Of a stretch of DNA of 64,000 bases, positions 19,796 through 27,810 are shown one piece after another; the first letter of the stretch is position 1; each line of letters begins with the position of its first letter. A program made the translations under genes and the position numbers. The DNA lies in the NCBI RefSeq assembly GCF_040026395.1, contig NZ_CP157278.1:5985700-6049699 (forward strand), written 5' to 3'. This stretch comes from Pedobacter lusitanus. GTDB taxonomy: Bacteria > Bacteroidota > Bacteroidia > Sphingobacteriales > Sphingobacteriaceae. The notes beneath the pieces are model-generated. The model made no database searches. It saw only the letters and a program-made list of their open reading frames with translations, and had not been told where the DNA came from.

Positions 19796-20263
19796 TTACC
19801 ATACAACTGCATCACCTGGATTTGTATTTCCTTGCGGGGCCATTCCATAAGCGTAAATAGAAAACTTCCATTTCCCTTCTTTATTCTTCTTCAGAATCCA
19901 GAGCTCTCTGAAAATTGGTAACTTGGCTTCACCTGTCTTGATTTCTGTTATGGAGCCATGAGTATTGTGAGATCTGACATATCCCAAATCTCCGGATATA
20001 TAAGCGTCGATGATATTAATAATGCTATCATCATTAAATCGGATAAGTTTTATAAGGTCCTGGTAGACACTCTCTATCTCTTTGAGTCCACTAATCGGCT
20101 TTAAGTTTTCTGGAATTAATACGGAGTCTTCCGTGTAAGAATTCATAATGCTTGATACAGATCCCTGCTTCAGGGAACTATTGTAATCTGCAATGGCCTG
20201 AATAATCTCTTTTACCTCATTTGTTAATTCAAAAGTCGCTTCTTTTAAAATTTTGTAATGCAT
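19796..20263 (-). CDS. SnoaL/SgcJ-like NTF2-fold protein
   Basis: 155 residues with the pattern of SgcJ/EcaC or DUF4440-type NTF2-like proteins: IQAIADYNSSLKQGSVSSIMNSYTEDSVLIPENLKPISG, then a strand-rich half ending in LWILKKNKEGKWKFSIYAYG. Such proteins bind small hydrophobic molecules and some act as isomerases or cyclases. It sits between two GMC oxidoreductase genes on the same strand, about 50 bp from each, so the three probably work on one pathway. The final residues (GNTNPGDAVVW) are unusual and may only be a tail. Confidence 0.75.
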   Translation of the reverse strand: MHYKILKEATFELTNEVKEIIQAIADYNSSLKQGSVSSIMNSYTEDSVLIPENLKPISGLKEIESVYQDLIKLIRFNDDSIINIIDAYISGDLGYVRSHNTHGSITEIKTGEAKLPIFRELWILKKNKEGKWKFSIYAYGMAPQGNTNPGDAVVW

Positions 20264-20319
20264 GGTGTTGATTTTAAGTAAATAATAATTGGTACACTAT
20301 TTGGAATAATTACCATCTG

Positions 20320-21846
20320 TTAATATCCTTTCTTAATCTGATCTGATAGGTATTCTGCAGCCATAATAACTGTAGCGTTGGTTGCCACAGATGGGACATC
20401 AGGGAAAATTGAAGCATCTATAACACGTAAGCTATTTATACCATGAACTCTTCCGTTTTCATTGAGTACTGCATTAGGACTGTCAACAGCTCCCATAGGC
20501 GCTGATGAAGTAATGTGTAAACATGATTCCACATTTTTATAAATCAGTTTTTTAAGTTTTTTATGGTCTGCTGGAAATGAACTGCCGTCTTTAAACAGTA
20601 TAGAAACCACTTGATCTTTGAGAGGCTCCTGTTTTAATATCCGAATAATTAATTCTATACTTTCGATTAAAATATCTAATTCTCTTTTATCAGAAAGCAA
20701 GTTCAGACTAACTCTTGGGGCACCTAGTATATTTTTAGGGTCGAGTTGCAGACTTCCCCTTGATACAGGCCGGCAACCACAGGAAATAAGACCAAAGGCC
20801 ATGCCAGTTGGAGATAATGATAAATCTGCAAAATGATTGAATCCAAGATAATGATCAAGTTCGTTATCTTTTGCTAAAGAAGATTGTTGCCAGACTTTCC
20901 CACCAACAGGAGGTAAGGTTGCATCGTCGCCATTAATATTAATTTGCAGGTATATCTGAGGTTGATCCATTACCGATTCACCTACAGGTAAATTGGCTAT
21001 TACAGGGATTCCAAGTGCTTCCAACTGCTCTTTTGGCCCAATACCAGAGCGAAGTAAAATAGCTCCGGTACCAATTGTTCCGGCTGATAAGATTACCTCA
21101 TGCCCGCTAATAATTTTTCCTCCCGTTAAACGGACGCCGTTGCAATTACCTTCTGTAATCAATACCTTGTCTACTGTGGTATTTCCCAGAATATGTAAAT
21201 TGTGCCGCTCCCGCACTGCTTCAGATAAATACGTAATTCCGGTGTTCATACGAATTCCATCCTTGACATTTAGGGAATAAATACCCACACCTTTAGGAAA
21301 GGGTATATTAAGGTCAGGTATAAAGGGGATGCCTTCATTGATAGCTGCATTAATAAACCCCTGCGCACTTTTAGTAAGTTCACTTTTGCTGAGCTGATGT
21401 ACCGGAACAGGGCCTTTTCTACCATGCCATTGATCTTCACCAAAATCTGCCGCTTCGGCCTTTTTATAATAAGGCAGGACTTGTGCAAATTCCCATCCTG
21501 TTAATCCATCGGCAGTCCACCGATCAAAATCTGATTCCGGAGCATGCACAAAAGCTCCGGCGTTTATTGTTGAGCCACCGCCCAATACCTTCGCCCGAAA
21601 TAGACCTTTAGTAGGAACCGCATACTTTATTTCTTTTGTAAGCTCCCAGACTGATGTACTGTCACCACCAACGTTTTTTGCCAATGCCAGTTGCTCCGGA
21701 AACGCATTTGGGGGATAAGTTTCACCTGCTTCAATAAGTAACACTGATTTTTCTTTGTCCTCACTTAACCGGTTTGCTATTACTGCTCCGGCAGAACCGC
21801 CACCTACTATAATAATATCGTAGTTTGATTGAATCTGATCTTTCAT
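20320..21846 (-). CDS. GMC-family FAD-dependent oxidoreductase
   Basis: 508 residues from the ATG at 21846; the open frame extends upstream to 21897, but the FAD motif YDIIIVGGGSAGAVIANRLS would then start unusually late. It has FRAKVLGGGSTINAGAFVHA, GTIGTGAILLRSGIGPKEQ, and the C-terminal LHITSSAPMGA and ATNATVIMAAEYLSDQI. The usual HPxGTxxMG motif appears as LHITSSAPMG, so the active-site His is retained but its neighbours differ. It is a paralog of the GMC gene at 18195. It would be the first gene of a three-gene minus-strand unit; no clear promoter box is seen. Confidence 0.88.
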   Translation of the reverse strand: MKDQIQSNYDIIIVGGGSAGAVIANRLSEDKEKSVLLIEAGETYPPNAFPEQLALAKNVGGDSTSVWELTKEIKYAVPTKGLFRAKVLGGGSTINAGAFVHAPESDFDRWTADGLTGWEFAQVLPYYKKAEAADFGEDQWHGRKGPVPVHQLSKSELTKSAQGFINAAINEGIPFIPDLNIPFPKGVGIYSLNVKDGIRMNTGITYLSEAVRERHNLHILGNTTVDKVLITEGNCNGVRLTGGKIISGHEVILSAGTIGTGAILLRSGIGPKEQLEALGIPVIANLPVGESVMDQPQIYLQININGDDATLPPVGGKVWQQSSLAKDNELDHYLGFNHFADLSLSPTGMAFGLISCGCRPVSRGSLQLDPKNILGAPRVSLNLLSDKRELDILIESIELIIRILKQEPLKDQVVSILFKDGSSFPADHKKLKKLIYKNVESCLHITSSAPMGAVDSPNAVLNENGRVHGINSLRVIDASIFPDVPSVATNATVIMAAEYLSDQIKKGY

Positions 21847-22040
21847 ATTTATTATCTGTTTTATCAGTATTGTGATTAAGAAATAATCACAAGTCAAAGA
21901 TAGATGGGATGGTCTTTGAATCTAAAGACCCAAAAGGATGTTTTGATTATCAATTTGTCCGGATTTAAGCCTCTGTAATTCTAATAAATTTCTAATGAAT
22001 TTCTGTTTGTCCTCTAACGGCCCTTTTTAAAGGGGTGACT

Positions 22041-22048
22041 TATATTTG
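22041..22048 (+). promoter_or_regulatory. Candidate -7 promoter box before the Mg-homeostasis genes
   Basis: TATATTTG matches the Bacteroidota -7 consensus TAnnTTTG. No TTTG lies at the usual 19-21 nt upstream (the nearest is at 22006-22009), so it may need an activator. Transcription would begin near 22055, giving a leader of about 130 nt before the ATG at 22185. Confidence 0.45.
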
Positions 22049-22071
22049 CAGCACATTAAAAAAAACAAAAT

Positions 22072-22140
22072 ATGGACTCAGGCCCCCATTTAAAGACACT
22101 GTTAAAAGTGCCACTAATTAATTATTTAACCGCCCGCTAG
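22072..22140 (+). CDS. Possible 22-aa leader peptide
   Basis: A short ORF (ATG at 22072, TAG at 22138-22140) lies in the leader just downstream of the candidate -7 box. The predicted peptide starts MDSGPHLKTLLKV and contains two prolines. It ends four bases before a set of competing hairpins at 22144-22187. Position and context fit the leader peptides that control Mg-transport genes in enteric bacteria, but there is no sequence similarity and nothing here proves it is translated. Confidence 0.3.
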   Translation: MDSGPHLKTLLKVPLINYLTAR

Positions 22141-22143
22141 CCT

Positions 22144-22187
22144 CATAACTTATGTTATGCCGATAGCAGGCATAAAACAGAGTTATG
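22144..22187 (+). promoter_or_regulatory. Competing hairpins in the leader of the Mg-homeostasis genes
   Basis: Hairpin A: CATAAC (22144-22149) pairs with GTTATG (22154-22159). Hairpin B: TTATGCC (22155-22161) pairs with GGCATAA (22169-22175). The two share 22155-22159 and exclude each other. CATAAC could also pair with GTTATG at 22182-22187, which includes the ATG at 22185. This is the layout of a translational switch, though the stems are short. Confidence 0.4.
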
Positions 22188-22421
22188 TTCAATTTTTCAA
22201 AAACACAGAAAAAATATACCCGCTATATCATAGATTATGAATATCCGGTGGGTATGGATACCAGACCAACGACACTGGGAGTTGCTGACAATATCTTCGG
22301 CAGACAAAACTATTATCGGACGCTTTCCATCAGACAGTTCTTTTCGGGATTATTCATTTATATGATTAATGCTGCAAGAAGATTTTTCCAGCGATTTAAA
22401 GTATGGAGGGGCCGGCTATGA
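22185..22421 (+). CDS. 78-aa protein of unknown function preceding mgtC
   Basis: The predicted protein is basic, with an aromatic-rich first half (KKYTRYIIDYEYPVG) and a short hydrophobic stretch, FFSGLFIYMINAA, followed by a very basic end RRFFQRFKVWRGRL. It could be peripherally membrane-bound. I recognise no family. Its stop overlaps the MgtC start as ATGA (22418-22421), so the two are likely translationally coupled. The coding sequence also contains the GGAGGGG before the mgtC start. Confidence 0.55.
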   Translation: MFNFSKTQKKYTRYIIDYEYPVGMDTRPTTLGVADNIFGRQNYYRTLSIRQFFSGLFIYMINAARRFFQRFKVWRGRL

Positions 22422-23119
22422 CATTATTTGAGTTTACATTAAGACTTGCAGTAGCTTTTGCTTTGGGAGCGGCTATTGGTACCGAACGCCAGTGGAGACA
22501 GCGGATGGCCGGTTTAAGAACAAATATGCTGGTTTGTTTAGGCGCCTGTATGTTCGTCTCCTTAGGAGTCAAAGTTGGCGGGGATGCTTCAGGCAGAGTA
22601 ATTTCTTATGTAGTCAGCGGGATAGGTTTTCTTGGAGCAGGTGTAATCATGAAAGATGGCCTGAATGTGAGAGGGTTAAATACTGCAGCTACATTATGGT
22701 GTTCTGCTGCTGTAGGTGCCGCCTGCGGACTTGGATTTCTTCCTGAAGCAGGTATTGTTACTGCCTTTGTAATTCTGACACATGTACTGATGCGCCCGGT
22801 TGGAGTAAAGCTGAGCCGTTTGCCTTTAAAAAGTACAAAGATTCCGGTGGCTTATCTGCTGATTATCAAATGCAGACAGGATGTGGAAAATCATTTGAGA
22901 GTTCTGTTACTACAGTTTACCGGTAATGACGATAAGTTATTACTGCGGTCTTTGAAAAGCACTGATGATGGTGATCCGAGTAAAGCTGTAATTACTGCTG
23001 AAATACTGGCTAACAGTAATGAAGATGCGGTAATGGAACGCATTGCCGGGAGATTAACCATTGAACATGAGGTTTCTGAGGTGAGCTGGAATAAAGCCGG
23101 AGATGAAAATGACTTGTAG
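22418..23119 (+). CDS. mgtC: MgtC/SapB-family membrane protein
   Basis: 233 residues from the ATG at 22418 (ATGA overlap with the upstream gene; GGAGGGG 8 nt before). An ATG at 22403 is in frame but less likely. MgtC signatures: LRLAVAFALGAAIGTERQWRQRMAGLRTNMLVCLGACMFVSLG, VVSGIGFLGAGVIMKDGLNVRGLNTAATLWCSAAVGAACGLGF. About five membrane segments (1-140) precede a cytosolic C-terminal ACT-like domain (about 145-233). MgtC proteins do not transport Mg themselves; in enteric bacteria they inhibit ATP synthase and help growth at low Mg. Here the gene is followed by an MgtA-type ATPase gene, as in the Salmonella mgtCB operon. Confidence 0.9.
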   Translation: MTLFEFTLRLAVAFALGAAIGTERQWRQRMAGLRTNMLVCLGACMFVSLGVKVGGDASGRVISYVVSGIGFLGAGVIMKDGLNVRGLNTAATLWCSAAVGAACGLGFLPEAGIVTAFVILTHVLMRPVGVKLSRLPLKSTKIPVAYLLIIKCRQDVENHLRVLLLQFTGNDDKLLLRSLKSTDDGDPSKAVITAEILANSNEDAVMERIAGRLTIEHEVSEVSWNKAGDENDL

Positions 23120-23172
23120 CGGATTGAGCTGTATTAGCCAGGAAATAAAACAATTATAAATAATCATAAACA

Positions 23173-23751
23173 ATGACCTTTCTATTTTTAAAATGTGGCA
23201 TTATACAATATGCGATCTTATTTATTGCAATTGGAATTACTGCCGACAATCTGATGATTGCAAAACTGAGCGGCAAAACGGTATCTGTTATCAGCCGCTC
23301 AAATTGGATACTCATTTTGCTGTTGCTGTTTATTACACAGAATCAAATGCTGTTATGGGGAAGGTGGATTACCGGCTGGGCACCTTCTCTGACAGTAAAT
23401 CAAAAGGATTGGCTTGCTCTGGGCTTACTGGTTTCTATCGGTGTAAAGATGTACAGAGATCATTTTCAAAGTAAGAAGAATATAACGACAATTAATTACA
23501 CGGCAAATAATTTACTGCTATTAGCCTTTGGATCGGCTATCTATCTTTTTGTTTTTGGAATAGCCGTTCAGTGGCTTAACAGAACAGAAGGTAAGCTGAA
23601 TATCATGTTTCCGGTTTTTATCCTGATGTTTTTAGCACTGGGGGTATGGCTGGGTAAGGCGCATCATCATAAACTGATTGACAGATTACGCACGCTATGT
23701 ACCTGCCTGATGATGGTTGGGGTAGTGGTGCTCCTGTTCCAGCTGATATAA
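23173..23751 (+). CDS. Six-TM membrane protein, MntP-like (possible Mn exporter)
   Basis: 192 residues with about six hydrophobic segments split in two halves by a polar loop (about 93-113). The first half resembles MntP: AIGITADNLMIAKLSG corresponds to the MntP motif with the membrane Asp, and WLALGLLVSIGVKMYRD to the conserved end of its third helix. The second-half Asp motif is not obvious, so transport function is uncertain. It lies between mgtC and the MgtA-type ATPase gene, which fits a role in divalent-cation balance. Assignment is by eye only. Confidence 0.5.
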   Translation: MTFLFLKCGIIQYAILFIAIGITADNLMIAKLSGKTVSVISRSNWILILLLLFITQNQMLLWGRWITGWAPSLTVNQKDWLALGLLVSIGVKMYRDHFQSKKNITTINYTANNLLLLAFGSAIYLFVFGIAVQWLNRTEGKLNIMFPVFILMFLALGVWLGKAHHHKLIDRLRTLCTCLMMVGVVVLLFQLI

Positions 23752-23785
23752 ATAACAATTCCCGCTTATCAATATATATAATATC

Positions 23786-26497
23786 ATGACTATCGTAAAA
23801 GAGAGCTTTAAAAAAAGAGCTATACCAGACAGGAGAAAAATCATGTCTAATGGTAATGAAGAGGCTGCTGCAACCAAACTGCAGAATGTTTCCCGGTCAG
23901 ATCAGAATTTTTATTTCGCCATGCTGGATAGTGGTATGGAAGGACTATCAGCTATGCAGACCAAAGAACGGTTAAACAGGTTTGGCTTAAATGAAGTTCA
24001 TCATGAGAAAGCTCCGGCCTGGATCAGGCAATTATTGCAGGCTTTTGTTAATCCGTTTATTGGGATACTGCTGATTATTGCGGTCATCTCTTTTATACTG
24101 GATGTTTGGCTTGCTGGTCCCGGTGAGGCAGATTATAAGACCGTTACTATGGTCGGTGTGATGGTGATGGTCAGCTCCTTAATCCGGTTTTTTCAGGAGT
24201 ACCGGAGTAACCGGGCTGCTGAACAACTTAAAAGCATGGTGAAAACCACAGCGACGGTGATCAGAAAAATTACCGGTAAGAAAGAACTGGATATCAAAAA
24301 ACTGGTTCCAGGTGATATAATTATACTTTCTGCAGGGGATATGATTCCTGCGGACTGCCGGATTGTTCAGTCAAAAGATCTTTTTGTAAGTCAATCGATG
24401 CTGACCGGTGAATCATTACCGGTAGAAAAAAGGAGCCTTGCGGTTCGTGATGCAGAAGATAAACCACTGGTAGAACTGGATAATATCTGCTTTATGGGAA
24501 CCAATGTAGTTAGTGGTTATGCAACTGCAGTTGTAGTAAATACTGGTAATCAAACCTATTTTGGTTCACTCAGTAAAGAAATAGTAGGTAAACGTGCAGA
24601 GACAAATTTTGATAAGGGTGTAAATAAAGTAAGCTATCTGCTGATCAGTTTTATGGTAGTCATGGTGCCGCTGATCTTTTTGATAAATGGCTTTGTGAAA
24701 GGAAACTGGTGGGATGCCCTGCTCTTTGCTATCGCTGTAGCTGTTGGTTTAACGCCTGAAATGCTGCCTATGATCGTTACAGCAAATCTGGCCAAAGGAG
24801 CTGTTAATATGAGTAAACATAAGGTGATTATCAAACGCCTTAACGCCATACAGAATATTGGAGCTATGGATGTGCTTTGTACCGATAAAACAGGTACACT
24901 GACGATGGATAAAATAGTACTGGAAAGACACCTGAATATTTTCGGAGAGGAAGACGAGGAGGTTCTGAAATGGGCATATCTCAATAGTTTTCATCAGACA
25001 GGACTGAAAAATCTGCTGGATGTAGCTGTTCTGGAGCATGTGGAATTGCATGATTATCTGAAAGTTGAAGAACACTTTTTAAAGGTGGATGAAATTCCTT
25101 TTGATTTTCACAGGCGCAGAATGTCTGTTGTACTAAAACAGCGTAATGGAAAACATTTACTGATCTGTAAAGGAGCGGTAGAGGAGATGCTGGATCTGTG
25201 CAGTCATGCTTTTGATCCGGGAGATGATAAGGAACTGCATATAGAGTCGGATAAAGTAATCCGCATGGATGAGACCATGCGAAATATGATTCTTCAGACT
25301 TCTAAAAAACTCAATTCAGAAGGACTCAGGGTCTTGCTTGTGGCTATCCGTGAATTTGATGACCGTGCCTTGAATTACGCGGTTGAAGATGAAAAAGATA
25401 TGATTCTTACCGGGTTCATTGGTTTTCTGGATCCGGCCAAACCTTCGGCAAAAATCGCTATTGAATCATTGCAAAAGCTGGGTGTCAGTATTAAAGTCCT
25501 TACCGGTGATAATGAGATTGTGACTAAAAAAATCTGCCGTGATGTGGGGATACCTTTTGATAGAATCTTACTGGGTACTGAAGTCGAAAAAATGACTGAT
25601 GCAGAATTGCAGGAGCTGGTTGGAGAGGTTTCTATTCTGGCCAAACTAAGCCCGGTTCAAAAATCACGCGTGGTTAAAATGCTGCAGGTCAATGGACATA
25701 CGGTTGGTTTTATGGGTGACGGAATAAATGATGCCGTAGCTTTAAGAGATGCGGATGTAGGAATCAGTGTAGATACTGCTGTGGATATTGCCAAAGAAAG
25801 TGCTGATATCATTTTACTGGAAAAAGACCTGATGGTTTTGAGAAAAGGGGTGATTTATGGCAGAAGAACCTTTGGTAATATTATCAAATATATCAAGATG
25901 ACTGCCAGCAGCAATTTTGGTAATATGTTCAGCATGTTAGGGGCAAGTGCCTTTTTGCCATTCCTGCCTATGCTGCCGGTACAAATTCTGGTGCAGAATC
26001 TGTTATATGATGTTTCACAGGTGTCTATTCCCTGGGACAGGATGGATGAAGACTTCATCGAAAAACCTAAAAAATGGGATGCTTCCGGGATTAAGCGATT
26101 TATGCTTTATATAGGCCCGATCAGTTCAATTTTCGACTATGCTACTTTCGCTGTTATGTTTTTTGTTTTTAAAGCCAACAGTCCCGCACACCAGAGCTTA
26201 TTTCAGAGCGGATGGTTTATTGAAGGATTACTTTCCCAGACACTGATTGTACATATGATCCGTACCCGTAAAATTCCATTTATCCAGAGCTGGGCAACAG
26301 CGCCTGTAGTTGCACTGACTTCACTGATTATGGTTATTGGCATATTTATTCCGTTTTCGCCTTTTGCAGGGGCATTAAAAATGGAGCAATTACCACTCAG
26401 CTATTTCCCCTGGTTAATAGCTATTCTGACCAGTTACTGCCTGCTCACACAACTAATTAAAAGATGGTATATCAAAAGATTTAATCAATGGCTATGA
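23786..26497 (+). CDS. mgtA: MgtA-type Mg-importing P-type ATPase
   Basis: 903 residues. Actuator motif TGES (near residue 206), phosphorylated D367 in CTDKTGTLTMDK, nucleotide-binding KGAVEEML, and hinge MGDGINDAVALRDADVGISVDTAVDIAKESADIILLEKDL. The sequence after the hinge and the C-terminal six helices (VQNLLYDVSQVSIPWDRMDED) match the type IIIB magnesium-importing group; NLLYDxSQ is characteristic. An in-frame ATG at 23843 (MSNGNEEAA) is an alternative start. Inner-membrane importer of Mg. Its stop overlaps the start of a 48-aa membrane-protein ORF by four bases. Confidence 0.93.
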   Translation: MTIVKESFKKRAIPDRRKIMSNGNEEAAATKLQNVSRSDQNFYFAMLDSGMEGLSAMQTKERLNRFGLNEVHHEKAPAWIRQLLQAFVNPFIGILLIIAVISFILDVWLAGPGEADYKTVTMVGVMVMVSSLIRFFQEYRSNRAAEQLKSMVKTTATVIRKITGKKELDIKKLVPGDIIILSAGDMIPADCRIVQSKDLFVSQSMLTGESLPVEKRSLAVRDAEDKPLVELDNICFMGTNVVSGYATAVVVNTGNQTYFGSLSKEIVGKRAETNFDKGVNKVSYLLISFMVVMVPLIFLINGFVKGNWWDALLFAIAVAVGLTPEMLPMIVTANLAKGAVNMSKHKVIIKRLNAIQNIGAMDVLCTDKTGTLTMDKIVLERHLNIFGEEDEEVLKWAYLNSFHQTGLKNLLDVAVLEHVELHDYLKVEEHFLKVDEIPFDFHRRRMSVVLKQRNGKHLLICKGAVEEMLDLCSHAFDPGDDKELHIESDKVIRMDETMRNMILQTSKKLNSEGLRVLLVAIREFDDRALNYAVEDEKDMILTGFIGFLDPAKPSAKIAIESLQKLGVSIKVLTGDNEIVTKKICRDVGIPFDRILLGTEVEKMTDAELQELVGEVSILAKLSPVQKSRVVKMLQVNGHTVGFMGDGINDAVALRDADVGISVDTAVDIAKESADIILLEKDLMVLRKGVIYGRRTFGNIIKYIKMTASSNFGNMFSMLGASAFLPFLPMLPVQILVQNLLYDVSQVSIPWDRMDEDFIEKPKKWDASGIKRFMLYIGPISSIFDYATFAVMFFVFKANSPAHQSLFQSGWFIEGLLSQTLIVHMIRTRKIPFIQSWATAPVVALTSLIMVIGIFIPFSPFAGALKMEQLPLSYFPWLIAILTSYCLLTQLIKRWYIKRFNQWL

Positions 26498-26640
26498 TCC
26501 GATCAAATAAGCAATGGATGCTGGCAATTCTGTTAATTATACTGGTAGTCATATTAGCAGAATGGCTGGAATACCATTTTCATACACTCTCAAACTTCTC
26601 AAACAAAGACAATAAACAATATGAAATTAAGAAATACTAG
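26494..26640 (+). CDS. 48-aa single-pass membrane protein overlapping the ATPase stop
   Basis: The start ATG (26494-26496) overlaps the ATPase stop as ATGA, and the stop TAG is at 26638-26640, 20 nt inside the next gene. The peptide has a charged start (MIRSNKQW), one hydrophobic helix (MLAILLIILVVILAEWLEY) and a polar tail. Both junctions suggest translational coupling. In Salmonella the mgtCB operon also ends with a small membrane peptide, MgtR, which acts on MgtC; the position is alike, the sequence is not. Function is inferred from context only. Confidence 0.6.
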   Translation: MIRSNKQWMLAILLIILVVILAEWLEYHFHTLSNFSNKDNKQYEIKKY

Positions 26641-27751
26641 TCGGCCTTGCCTGGCTGCCATAGCGATGGTCATTATAGGATTGGCTTCTTCATGTAAGCA
26701 ACAGCCTGCCAAAGAAATACCAGCTGATTTAACGCTCAAAGGAGATGTGGTTACAGTACCTGAAAATTCAGTTTTGAAAGGGAAGTTAAAATATATGACC
26801 ATTGAAGATGAACCTTATAGGATGCAGATGCTGACCGCCGGAACAGTAAAAGCTATACCTACTCAATTTGCAGAGATTGCGCCACCTTTTCAGGGGAGAG
26901 TGACAAAATCGTATATCAGATTAGGAATGAAAACAACGCCTGAAACTCCTTTATTTGAAATCAGTTCACCGGACTTTATTGCTGCACAAAAGATATTTTT
27001 TCAGGAAAAGTCACAAATGCAGCAGGCAGAAAGGACTTTGAAACGTCAAAAGGATCTGATGGCTCATGGCGTAGGCACACAGAAAGATCTGGAAGAAGCG
27101 CAGACAGGCTATGATGTAGAGAAAAAAGAGTTTGAGAATGCCGTTATCGGAATCAAAATATTTAAGGCAAACCCGGATAAACTTTCCTTAGGGCAGGCGC
27201 TTGTTGTACATGCACCAATTTCTGGTGAGGTCATCGCAAACAAGGTGGTTTTGGGTCAGTTTATCAAAGATGATGCTGCCAGTGTTGCCACAGTTGCCAA
27301 TCTGAATAAAGTATGGGTTGCCGGTCAGGTGAAAGAAAAGGATATCCGCTATATCAATGAAAAAGATGAATGTGAAATAGAAGTTGCTGCCTTACCCGGA
27401 AAAAAACTGAAGGGAATCGTTTACCATGTCAATGAAATTGTTGACGAAGATACCCGTAGCGTACAGGTTTTAATCGAAGCTAATAATAGCGACCATAGTC
27501 TTAAACCGGGCATGTATGTTTCTGTGAATTTTATAGATGCACCAACTACTGCTATTCTGGTGCCGCTAAAAGCAATCCTGCAGATGAATGATGCGAATTT
27601 TGTTTTCGTAGTTAACGAAGCCGGTAAATACATCAAAAGGAAAGTAGAAACAGGTGGTACGGAAAAAGACCGCGTAGTCATTAAATCAGGTCTGACCAAA
27701 GGAGAGAAGATCGTGTCAGAAGGGGGCTTCTATTTATTGGAAGCCAAGTAA
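26621..27751 (+). CDS. RND efflux periplasmic adaptor lipoprotein (CzcB/CusB-like)
   Basis: 376 residues. Lipoprotein signal with C25 (GLASSC). The membrane-fusion-protein order is seen: a beta-barrel/lipoyl half (IAPPFQGRVTKSYIRLGMKT), a helical hairpin (FFQEKSQMQQAERTLKRQKDLMAHGVGTQKDLEEAQTGY), the second lipoyl half (VHAPISGEVIANKVVLGQFI) and a C-terminal beta region (VKSGLTKGEKIVSEGG-type end). It should link the inner-membrane pump encoded next to the outer-membrane channel. First gene of a czcBAC-like set; its start lies inside the end of the 48-aa ORF. Confidence 0.92.
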   Translation: MKLRNTSRPCLAAIAMVIIGLASSCKQQPAKEIPADLTLKGDVVTVPENSVLKGKLKYMTIEDEPYRMQMLTAGTVKAIPTQFAEIAPPFQGRVTKSYIRLGMKTTPETPLFEISSPDFIAAQKIFFQEKSQMQQAERTLKRQKDLMAHGVGTQKDLEEAQTGYDVEKKEFENAVIGIKIFKANPDKLSLGQALVVHAPISGEVIANKVVLGQFIKDDAASVATVANLNKVWVAGQVKEKDIRYINEKDECEIEVAALPGKKLKGIVYHVNEIVDEDTRSVQVLIEANNSDHSLKPGMYVSVNFIDAPTTAILVPLKAILQMNDANFVFVVNEAGKYIKRKVETGGTEKDRVVIKSGLTKGEKIVSEGGFYLLEAK

Positions 27752-27810
27752 AACTTGCTGCCAGCCAAATATTTATGAACCTGATGTGATTAAAAATAAT
27801 AGATAAATCG

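Noticed and set aside
24634..25075. Long open frames opposite the MgtA-type ATPase gene, and similar ones opposite other large genes
   Set aside because: They are mirror frames of well-conserved coding sequence, with no signal, start context or known domain.
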